64,000 nt of DNA from Apteryx mantelli. Lineage: Eukaryota; Chordata; Aves; Apterygiformes; Apterygidae. The position numbers and the translations under genes are program-made. The notes below the pieces were generated by a model. That model was not told where the DNA came from and made no database searches. It was given only the letters and a program-made list of their open reading frames with translations. The stretch is taken from positions 67,159,684 to 67,223,683 of the forward strand of contig NC_089982.1 of NCBI RefSeq assembly GCF_036417845.1, read 5' to 3'. Positions within the stretch are counted from its first letter, which is position 1, and every line of letters begins with the position of its first letter. Positions 15,685 to 27,900 of this stretch are shown piece by piece.

Positions 15685-15912
15685 TCAAGGATCCAGGCTT
15701 AGTTCCTGTTCCTCAGTTTCCCCAGGTAGCTCTTCAGCAGACGCACCACACACACTGTCTTGGTTGTCTGTAGACTGATTCAGCTCTTCAGGTTCCCCAG
15801 CTGCAATCTGAGTTGTTTCTTCTTCTTCTTCTTCTTCTTCTTCCTCTTCAGCCTCCCCATCATCTTCTACATCCATCTCAAACACCCTCACATGACGGAG
15901 ATTTGAACTTAG
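15685..15912 (-). other. ANAPC4: ANAPC4 last coding exon: acidic, lysine-free C-terminal tail
   Basis: This exon encodes residues 729-803. It starts with the conserved [14 protein letters not shown] block that ends the propeller. The rest is a low-complexity acidic tail with 11 consecutive Glu codons (15817-15849, nine of them GAA) and ends in ELSLDP. The human tail is also acidic but contains the SUMO motifs IKEE (K772) and VKVE (K798). This tail has no lysine at all after residue 728. Ser and Thr residues remain, so phosphorylation is still possible. The acceptor is at 15913-15914 and the stop codon is at 15685-15687. Confidence 0.9.
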
Positions 15913-18900
15913 CTATAGAAATATTAAGAATCTCCATTAACAAACCAATCAAACAAAATCCCCCAACCTCTCCCACCCCCACAACCCCAAACCAATACCA
16001 ATTTACATGTTGGTCAATGGCTTTAAAAATAGCCTTTATCAAAATGTTTGTTTTCTTTGAAAGGGAGCTATCAAGAAAATCAGCATCTGTTTTATTGCTC
16101 TGCAGGTTGAAGAGTAATGCAAATAAAGCTATTAATTTTGGTTAAAGTTTTTTACTTTGTGTTATGAGAGGTATGATTGCACCCTGACACACTTATAATA
16201 GATTATGAGAAAATAATCTGTTTGAAAAAAACATTCTTGATAAATCTCATTAAATTAATAAAAACAGGTTATTACTCTCTCCAACCATAGCACATATTTC
16301 TTTTAATTATTCACAGGCTTGTTGACAGATACTGTACTTACCACACAGGAAACTTTTCTAATACCATTTACAGCAACATATTGAGCTTTCATATTCTCCA
16401 GCACTCTCCACTGATTCTCCAAAAAGACTGTCCGTGTGGATATCTCAGCACTTTGCTCATCCAGCCTGGACATAACAAGAACAGAAGCACAAAACTAGTG
16501 CATCAGAAACAGCTCTAGTACTAAAAAAATCTCAGCTGGCCTAATTTTTTTTGGTCTATGTTTTATTATAGCATATGCAACAAGCAGATAAGCATTTAAA
16601 ACCATAACAGCTCTGCTGCAGATATTCTAGAGCAAAGGATCCAGCTGGGGAGACACAGCATGTTTCAACTAAGGTAAAAGGCTACAACAAAAGAGAATAG
16701 AGTTTAGAGCTTCATCTTCCCCCCTCATAGGTAACTTCCTCTACAGCAAGAGGATGAGGCTGGGCTTCCTTCAAACTTCTCCTCTACAAGAAGGATTTCA
16801 GAACAAAGTGCTGAAGGCAATGCCTCCACATACACGTAAGTTTGGCCTCCATGACCTTTCACAGATGCATCATCCCCATTCACTCCGACTCATCAGGGCT
16901 GTGTATGAAGGGACTCCTTATCTATCGCAGTGGCTGGAATTAGTTTGAACTTGTTTTAAATACTGTTTATTCTTCAATACACAATTTCTTTGTGACTTAA
17001 AAAAATATTTATGGTCCAGTATGGCTCTTTATTTTGAGGTAAGATATATCTTAAGCCATCCACTAGAGAGGTGTAATGGGAAAAAAGAAAAAGTAAGTGA
17101 AACTCGGTGACTACAGCTTGGAATCACAGATTGAATTACAGTGGCCTTTTTTTTTTTCCTATGCACTTTCGCCCAGATGCTCTCCTCTCCATGTTACCAT
17201 ATACCAAGATAGCAAGAGGCACCAATTTGGATGTTTCAATGCTAAGCTGACAATAGTTGTGAGTGCAACTACCAGGAGAATGAGGAAGAAATATCTGTGT
17301 GTATTTATTAGGAGACACAGGCACATGAGCAGATATGCTGAAAACATACTGAGTATTCTGACCAGAAAAGTTAACATCCTCTTATGAAAACAAGTAAGAT
17401 TTCTGCTTCTACAGGATATCCTCAGAATTGGTCCTCCCATTTCATTAAAGAAGATTCAAATACACAGGTGGTATTGTCTCAAAAACAAAACAAACAACAA
17501 CAAAAAAACCCATGAAACCAACTGTTTAGGAAGCTTCAACAAAATTTAAAACCCCACCCTATCCCCACAACCGAAAAAACATTTTGGGTCTTTAAAATAT
17601 TTATACACACAGAGCACAAGTAACTGTATACAATGAAAATATTTGATTAATCTGCTTTTCAGCTCTGCATTTTGAGACTCAGTGAAAGTTTTTCAAATAC
17701 CTTTTAGTAGAATCCCAGATGAATTCCCTTTCTTGGTCCTCATCAGTGTACACTGAAGATAAAGGCAACTGAGCCAAGATTCTCTCCTTCCCCTCTTGTT
17801 CCACACTCTCCTTCAGAACTACAGTTACTGTCTCATCATCATAGAAATGTGCATCTAAACAACTGTAGCACCTATGGGAAAATAAAGCAGTGTTTACTTT
17901 TTGGAAAGCTTCAAAGAATAAAAGTGAACACAGAACTGAAATATTTTTAAGTTGTGTAGTATTAATGTTACAAAGTATTGAGTAGTTAACTGCGAGCTTT
18001 ATTGTAAATGGTAAAAATCTGAGTCCTGCAGCTAAGACACTGAAAGACAGCCAGAACCACTGCAGACTATGCAACATTTTAGGAACCAAAAACTTTTCAC
18101 ATTTCACCTGAAATGGGAAGAAATAAGAACGCTAAAAAGCAGTAAACACAAACCCCAAGGAACACTTAGAAACACAACTGAAGGCACAGAGGGCAACCAC
18201 ATCTGGCCTTTCTACATTAAAAGGATAAGCTGGTCTGACGTCTTCTAATATGCTTTCATTCAGGCATCTCAACTCTCATTCTGTCTTACTTTAAGAACAT
18301 TACAGATATAAGAGCTGTTTCCAGATAGCTTTGTTTTTGACTTTAAAACTATAGTTTACTTTACCTTCATTTCAAGTAAAAAATAAGGCTCCCACAATCC
18401 TGGAACTTCATGTACCTGTGCCCTTTCTTATAGACTGACTCACTCAGACACTACAAGCTAGTCCAGCAACTGTAGTAGTAATTTGCCGGATAAAAGTCAA
18501 ACTGTAATACCTGAGAAGTTAACTTCATGTAATAAACACTGGAAAATAGGGCCTTCAATTTAGCAAGCTGCAATTCTGGAATGAAAATCAACTAGATATA
18601 CTGACCTTGAGTCTGAGCTTTCATTTATATTGTTGTTCAAGAAGTTTCCAAACTCTACAGCAATAAGTCCATTACTGACAGACCTAAAAGCAGAGTGATC
18701 ATTCATTACCTGGGTAATTATTTTTTTTTTTCCACTCATAGAAAATCCAAAGAACTCTGATGGCAGCTATGGAAAGAGATGGTGCAGCCTGTCTAGACTT
18801 TACACAATACATGGCTACATCTCAAAACAATGTAACTGGTGGAAGGAACCTTTTTGTTTTCTTCTTCCCCCAGCAAAATATGACTAATAAACTCAAACGG

Positions 18901-21900
18901 GAAACTGCATCTGGCTTGTGTTCTTTGCTGAACTCCTGGCTTAATTGTCCTAGTCTCAGGTCTGTTAAGTTACTTATTATCCAAGTCAACAGAAAACACC
19001 AGTTCAGACCGTTTTAGATACTAATGGGGGAAGAAACTGGATAGAAACTACATCATGAGGCTGTAATTTTGTCATCAGAGGCTCTCAGCTGAAAACAGAG
19101 GATAGTTTCACCATGTGTTTTCTTCAGCAGTAAAACTACTTTAAAAATTCTCACCCCATCACAGTTCATCATCTCTTCAAATGAAGTGACCCAGATTATA
19201 AAACAAATCTTTTAGAGAGGAGTTTCTGATGTTTTTTAAACCCAACACATTTCAGTGATCCCACTGACAGAATACAACTTTAGCAGTTGTATCAAAACAA
19301 CTGAAAGTGACAAACCGCAACTTGGGTGCAGAAACTCCTGACTGCACAAAACTACACCCAAAAGAGATGTTTCACCTACAAGTCAACCCTCCCATTTTTC
19401 ATTAGTGCATTAAATTACAGGCTGCAAGGGGTTAACAAAAGAATAATACTTACAGGAAGACAAACCAACATTGGAAGTTTGGTTCCTTACACATTTTGTT
19501 ATCACTCAAGAAAGTAATTCTGTGAGGAGCAAAACTAATGGAGCCCGATTTTTTATCCTAAGCCTACAAACAACTTGAGTCTTGTGATTAGATTCTCGGA
19601 GTCTAATAAAACACAAACTCCTACTGCATTTTCCTATCACACTTCCTAAAGTCCTCCTCATTTATGGCAACCAAAGAGGGACTGTGCTCATGCTGCTTAT
19701 CCCTTTTTACAGAAGGATTCAAATTTTAATTGGCTCTATACATGCATGTACTAAGGCTCACAAACACTGTCCCTCCCTCCTCCCATTTTTTACCTGGAAG
19801 TATCCGTATATCTCCTCAAAATGTATACTTTAGAAACAGAACTTTCTAACATGGTGAAGAGAACATAATGGATATTGGAGGTTTTGTCATTCCACCTATA
19901 TTGTGAGGGGAGGAAATGAAAAGTTAGACCAAATTATAATAATTGATACATGAAATGCAATAAAAGTATAGCAACATACTTACAGAAATGGTAATTTAAA
20001 TAACTGCGGTGTGGAATCTTCACTGAAAAGGAAAACAAAACCACTTTATAAAATACTACCACAATCTTGTGCAACTCAGCTTTAAAAATAATGCAAAAAA
20101 TACCTTTGAGAAGTTTTGTAAAGAGACATGCAGACTGCTTGATGCACCGACTTTCCAATTACATCCTATCAAATATAATGAAAACAAGTCAAAAAAATAC
20201 AGGAAGCTACTCACAGTTATACACCTTTTTAAGGCAAAAAAAAAAAAAAAAAGGCAAAGTAAAACCCAAATACATTTGAAGGAGAAATCCACCAGTATCT
20301 ATGCTGGAATAAACATCCCCACTGCAAACACTACTATCACTTGATACACTTGTTTTGCATTTGTTCAGAATATATAGACTAATATATTGCCAACTAATAC
20401 AGCTATATAATATATAGTGTATACATCAAGCTAATTCATATTCAAATAGATTCCATTAATGTACAGGGTCAGATAAGACAGCAAATGAGAAAAAATCTCC
20501 CACTATTCTCTCCCTAGCCAAAGGCTTGAGACACCCAGCAATGGGGAAGCTAGGCTGTGTGCTGCCACCTAAGTTGCAGGCACTCAAAGGCAAAGATTAA
20601 AGTTTAAGTCTCCCTAGGCATCTTCAGTTGAGTGCTACCCCAAAAGAAAGCTATCATTTGTAAAGACTGAACTTACAGCTGGTTTTTGTAAGCACTGATC
20701 AATGATCTCTTCCATTTGTCTTTTGACAAAATGCAGTGATTTCTCAGGGTAATAGGGAAACAACAATGGGCTTTCTGTAAACAGATAAATAAAGTTAATT
20801 TTAAAAACGCATGTACCTCTGTAAAAAATATACTGCACTGTTAAACTGACAAACTGGAACGAGCTCAGTGGAGGGGTGCTAAGATGGTCTGGGGGCGGAG
20901 CACATTCTTTATGAGGAGAAGTTGAGGGGCGGCACTGGTTCAGCCTAGAGAAGAGAGGACTAAGGAGAGGGAGCCAGCTGGTCTCTTCAGCTACCAAAAG
21001 AGGAGTTACTGAAGACAGAGCAAAGTCCTTCACAAAGGTGCACAGTGAGAGGAGAAGTTGCAACAGTCATAAGCTGCAGTGAGGGAACTTCCAAATGGGT
21101 ATAAAGAAAAACATTTTCACAAGGAGTGGTGAGGCACTGGAGCAGCGTGCCCAGATAGGCTGCGGGGTCTCTATCCTTGCAGGCATCCAGGACTCGATTG
21201 CATGTGGCTTTGAGCAACCTGGCCTAACTTTTGAAGTTAGCCCTGCTTTGAACCTCCAGATCTTTTTATTATTCCTCGATTATTAATTCAAGCTCAGGTA
21301 ACTAACTGTAATACAATATGAAATGAGGCAAATGAGAAATGGAGGCCGGCTTGCCCCTTCAGCATTCCTTCATTGCCCATTCAAAATTATAAATATTTGG
21401 TAATTATTGAGATGTTTGTTTGTCTTGCTCTCTTCTTAGAACTGTAAGATTTATAGAGCAAGACAAACATTTCAATAATTACCAAATTAATACCAACAAA
21501 AACATTTAGAGCAATCTCTCTACAAACAATCACGGATCTTGGATGGTAACAGAAGTGACTAGTCAAATAGTCTACATATATTTAATTATCTAAAGTATCA
21601 AAAATATTTTAAAAGTATGTTTAAAATACATTTTCTAGAGACTTCTTTGTCAAATGGAAGAAAGTGCAACAGTTTCCCCTCTTTTTATTTAATTGTTAAC
21701 AGACAGAAAAAGGCAGCCATGGCAAATTCTCTCTTGTTATTACAAGACAGCTCATGCTGTAGAATTTTTATAGTCTGTAGTTTCTATGGTTAAAACAAGA
21801 ATCATTCTCAGCATCAGTTTGTTATTGTCTCTTACTTCCTTTTCAACTCTTATTAAACAAAACAGTGTAAGAGCATTGTAGAATCTTAAAGAATCCCAAA

Positions 21901-24900
21901 GAGAATTAATTTGGAAGCTTCCCCCAGGTATGACCTAAGTGTACTTATTACTTCCTTGGAGTGGAATTAAAGTCTCCTAAAATAGACATCTTCCTGGGAT
22001 TCCTTTGAAACCAACATTTCTGATACTTATTCATAAAAAGTAGGAAACTCCTAATATCCAGAAAATGGTAACTGACTGAACAAGCAACTACATGAAAACT
22101 CTGTAAAATATTCTACTCAGATAAAGACCCATAACCAACACTATAGAAATAACTCGTTAGTGTGAAAAACAGATTATTCTTCTAAATTTTTTAAGGTCTA
22201 CATGTTTCTTTGATTCACTGTATAAAGCACAGGTTACCTTTAAGATGAGTACTATTTTTAAGAAAGTTAAACCACTGATTTCCCTCTGTATTAGGTGGTG
22301 ATACAAGGTCATCATCTTCATCTTTCAAGTACTAGAAAAGAAACAGACATTCATAAGATCACATCTTAAGAATAAGGGTTATCAGAACTCACCCCCAACA
22401 CTGTCCCTCACAAGTCTGTTAAGCATCTCCCCTTAATATAATGTCCTATTCTTAATATCAAATCCTCCACCTCTTCTAGAAACTAGTAAGAAAATAAATT
22501 GTATATAGTGATATTTCCATGTGAAATCAATCTTAAAATGAAGTTTGAGCACACATGTTTTGAAATCCAGTGATTAACGGCATAAAGACAAGCAGATTTC
22601 AGTTTTACACTAACATTGTTAGTCGCAAAATAATTTCACCCCCTTCTTAAAATACAGCATACATAAGGTAAAATCACAAAATATGTTTTAAACACTCCTT
22701 TTCTTATTAACAGTGGAAAATAACTAATACTTTCCTCTATCATTACTGGAATGTGCAACACATAGCAAAAGGGAGAGAGAAGAAAGTGGCACAGCTTTAA
22801 AAATTTTTTCATCTAAGAGTTTTTGCATTTATTCTCTTTTCCATTTATTCCCTAGTTCTTTACCTGGCCAACCCTCTCCACATTGAAGTATTTTCCTTTA
22901 CGATTATAGAGCTCCGGTGCCTGAAAAATAAACACAAACAAAAGCAAAATTCAAACCCAAAGTTCAATGACAAGTAGAGTGCAAAAAAAGAGATTCAATT
23001 ATTTTCCCTAAGGTTTTCCAGGTTCAATTATCAGCAGCAAAAATACAGTCAGATGCTGTACTTGGTACTCAGCAAACCAATACAGCTTACCTCATTGAAG
23101 TGTTCAGTAAGAAAATCAGCAACAAATGTGATATCTTTTTGAGTCATCTACAAGAAAAAAAAAGATGAGAAAGCCAAAGGATAAGAAAGTTCAAACAGCA
23201 TGAAATGCATGTTCTCCAGGCTGAACAAGCCCAGCTCCCTCAGCATCTCCTCACAGGGCAAGTGCTCCAGCCCCCTGACTATCTTGACAGCCCCCTGCTG
23301 AACTTGCTTCAGTTTATTCATGTTTGTCTTGTACTGGGGGGGGGCCCAAACTGGACAAAGTATTCTAGATGTGATCTAACGAGTGCTGAGTAAAGAAGGA
23401 TAATCCCCTCAATCTATCGGCCCTGCTCCTGTTAGGGCAGCCTAGGAGGCTCTTGGCCTTTTTTGCCACGAGGGCACGCTGCTGCCTCTTGCCCAGCTTG
23501 CCATCCACCAACACCCCCAAGTCCTTTTCAGTAGAGCTGCTCCTCAGCCAGTCAGGCCCCAGCCTGTGTCATTGCAGGGTCTCCTTCCTTCCTGGGACAG
23601 AACTTGGCATTTATCCATGTTGAATTTCAGCAGGTTCCTGTCAGCCCATTACTCCAGGCTGTCTAGGACACTGTGGATGGCAGCTCTGCCCTTGAGTGTA
23701 TCAACTGCATCTCCCAGTTTGGTGTGGTCTGCAAATATGATGCAGGCGTATTCCATCTCCCCTTCCAGGTCATTGGAAAAGATATTAAAATCTCATTGCT
23801 GTTAACTTCAGTGAAGCAATGATTTCACTCTATTTGTGGGGAGAGGAGAGATTTGCGGGGAAGGAGGAGGAATGAAATTCTAGAATGTTTAGAAAGTGCA
23901 AGATGCAGCTTTGAAATGAGCAATCTGCTCTGACACACTAATGGTGGGGCTGATGTAAGAAGCAACATGCAAAAGCAGCAACACTAACTTGGGTCAGAGG
24001 AACCAAGGCAATTGTTGGAGGAGGAAGCACTAAAAGCAGGCTCACCATCCGGGGCCTTGATATTTTAAAAGATGGAATAAAAGAGAAGTCATTTAGGGCA
24101 TATAAAGAGCCACTATGCAAGTATTTCACAGCTGTCACACATGTGTGCTTTCTAAAAAGAGTAATACTAACAAAGAAAACAGAGAAAGTAATGCATGTGA
24201 AACAGTGTATTAGTATGAATCTGAGGCCATCAACTTTCCCAAAGAAACAATAGAGACATTATCGTTTAAGTTTTGGAACCAAAAATAAGCCTTTAATCCT
24301 GCCCTCGAAGTCCAGAAGAATATAAAAATATATCACCGTATATCAACAATGTTACTATTACCTTGTTCAGCTCGGGAAGCACGTGATCTTCCGACATCCT
24401 CAACATGGCTGAGGGAAAAATGATATCCTTACTTTATTAATAGTTTTTCTTCCCTAATATTCTCAGTTTTCCATGGCTGTGTGTAAAGACACTGCTGATA
24501 ATATTAGAAAGACTTATTTTTCAGAAACAAAAGAGTCTAGAATGAAGGATTACAAATTGAGACTGTAATTAAGGTTCACCTGTCCCACTAATTTACAATA
24601 CAGATCTTCATAGTTTTATTTTTTATCCTTTTTATCTGCAATCCATCCTCTACAAGATTGAGATTAAATTATTATTAAAAGGGTTCATAAGGATTTATGT
24701 TCCTACTAAGAACAGTAAAATGAAAATCTATAATACACTTACATTGTGCATGGCAATATTCATGTGTTAAGAGAATTGCAGAAAAGTCATTTTAATCAGT
24801 GAGGCTTAGATACACAGTTCTCTGTTTAGTTTCAACAGAGGCAAAGAGTGATTATTTAAAGTGTTAATGTTATGATAGAGAACTCCTATGGTTCTGCTTT

Positions 24901-27900
24901 CTGCAATTTTAAAATTAAAGCTGTTATATTCCAGTTTGTAGGTGCTAACACTGCATTTCTGGTGCTTTAACAGTGACTGATAAGACTTAGGTTTTTGTAA
25001 AACAGTTCTAAAAAACAAATTAAAATGATAAACATTCATAACCACCTTATAAAAATAAGGCTAAAATATAAAGTTCCCCACTTCTTTCTAATGTTTAATC
25101 TGTAGCTACTCAGCTACAATCTGAGGTGACTATAAACTGCGTAAGAACATTCAGAGCATGTTTATACCTGTGCATAACTTAACTGCTAACTAGGTGTTTA
25201 TGGGAAAAAACAGCAAGAGTGGCAGAGTAAAGACCAGTTAGACCATACTTCAAAATTTGCGGAAACCACAGTCCTTTCATTTCTCCAAGTTAGGACCAGC
25301 AAACTGGTCACGAAGCAGAAAACAATTTGGAATAACATATTACAGGATAAGCATATAAAATACCTACATGTATTCTGAACTCTGTGTACATAAATTTAAT
25401 CGAGACCTATCAATATTTAATATATAGATCATAAATTTATAACCATTCTTGCGCCAAACATAACCTTTTATATGTCCAAGAATTTTATATGATAACAATA
25501 GACAGTTATACCTCAGATTGGCTTAACTACTTGTCACAATACAAATGTGTTTGTTTACGATACAAAACAGATACTGTACACTAACTATGTAATAAAGCTT
25601 ACCAACATACAGCCATCGAAAAAAAGCTTTGAAGTTTTTCATACTACTGTCGATAACCCTGTACAAGAAACAAGAAAAGAAACTACCTCATCTATACATC
25701 ACAAGCTGCCCCAGCTTTAAGTTCCACCTTTAGTACAGACAGACCTGCAAGCATTAGGAATTTTTTAAAAATGCTTAATGCATGCCTCACAGTAGGACTA
25801 TTCTTGGGGTGTGATTCTATGAGATGCAATGAGACAAGATTTGCTCTCCCATCTTCCTCTCCTCCCAGCTACATGCTTCCCCATATATACATGACTTAGA
25901 CTTTTTTTTCTTCTTTTTTTTTTTTTTTTTTAATTCTCCAGGCCTTATACTTACTGAAGCAACTCATTTGCTTTCAGGATGAAAGAACCAACAGCAGTAA
26001 TAGCATCTACAAAGAGAGCAAACCATTATTATTAAGCTTTCAAAAGTAAAATCAGAGTGGGTAAATAGCACGCACACACCACTGTACCTTCAATTCCAGA
26101 TGCATCTAATCCCAGACACTCATATTTTTGTTTCCATAAAGCCATTCCTTTCAATTCACTCAAGTGGTATAACAGTGCCTCAGAGCCACTAGGAAGGTAG
26201 AGCAAAGAAGTAAAGTCTTTTAGTCAGCCCTTTGGAAACTCATTATTTCATTGCACACTACGTTTTTATTAAATGGGTTAAGTGGGAAGCTTTATAAGGT
26301 GGTCTGGCATATAAAAGCTATTTATGGATGAGAAAGTATTACTTCACAGAAAAGTAAACATTGTCCTAATGATTTTAACCACCACCCAAAGTCGATGTGA
26401 ATGTTTTGCATGTATCCTACACAAATACTAGCCAGTGATACAGAGTTGGTATTTCATAGAGTTCACTCGAAGTATGTTCAATAATCCTCCAGCATCCAAA
26501 ATTAAATTAGCACATTTTGTATCACCACAGTCTCCACACCAACACACCTACATACACAGAACCACTGATATAGCATAAGTTATTTCAGTCAAGCATATAA
26601 TATGCCAATTTATCTCTAATTCATTGGATATCTTGTGACCTACCTCTGCAGATGACTTATGACCAACTTTTGTATACTGGAGTAGGAAGACTCTATGGAC
26701 TGACCAAGTTTTTTTAAACCCTATTAAAAAAGAAATGTTAACACATGTTAATGGAACACAATATTAATTAAAAGATATTGAAATACATGATTTGAAGATT
26801 TCAAAAACATTAACATACCTTTACTGTCAGCTGGTTCATTAATAGCGCCTGAAGTTCCAGACTAAGGGGGGGTTGGAGGGGAGAAGAGAACCAAATATGC
26901 TTTCATTTTGTATTTCAATTTCAAATGCAAACGCATACTCAGATAAAACAATAGTAACTACCTTGCTTTGCCCCATAACAACAGCTGCATAAACTCATCC
27001 TGAACAGAAGTAGTTGTATTCTTTTCCTGCCAGTCAAAATGATTGAAATAGATTGGTAAAGAGATTAAATTCAATCTACCAAATAATCTCGCATTGGTAT
27101 ATAGGGGAAAAAAAAAAAATCCTCGAATGCTGAAATCAGACTACTGATCACTGGAAACTCAAAGACTAAGAGTCAAGTAATTTAAAAGTTATTTTCAATT
27201 ATATTCCCTACTAAAAATTCTAAGCAATTTAGCATCACCAAGAATCTATGTTAAAAAAAAAAAATTACTAGTTTAAATTAACTTCTAGCCATGATCAATG
27301 ATCACAACACGTAAGCCAATCCAATAGCATCTTAATCATGGCTCCGTTATACATACTCTATTGAACCAAGCTGCAAGCGCTGGTGGACTGCCACTCTATT
27401 TATAGTAGCCAGTCTATCAGTGACTGAACTACAAAGAACACAACTTTAAATAGAAAACGACTGATCAATAACTGTGCAAGTTGGAAACTATCATTTTGAA
27501 AAACTTGGAATAAATGAAATATAGGAATATCACAATATGATCATGCTTTATTATACTCAGGTATCTTCAGCTTCAAAGCACTTGACATGCAATAGCTTCT
27601 GGGTTGCCTCTGAACTTAGAGATTGTTATCCGGAGGCATTAAACTTACATATTTCATATTTTAATGCTGTTTAAACAGCAACAACAGAACTACTGCAAAA
27701 AACGTATTTCTACAATACCTGTACAAACTTTGTTAGCCGTGAGTCCATCTGCATCAATATTTCTTCCCAGGCTTCACACATGCATGTCAATGATAACTTT
27801 ATATACTGTAATACAGATACAAACATTAGTGTTATTACTTTCCCCCAGCTTCAATACACATTCAAGAACAGGATGTTACAATACAAGGAGGAGATACACT

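Noticed and set aside
20390-20430. TATA-rich stretch 'atataatatatagtgtata'
   Set aside because: Simple AT repeat inside an ANAPC4 intron, with no CpG island, exon or conserved promoter context.
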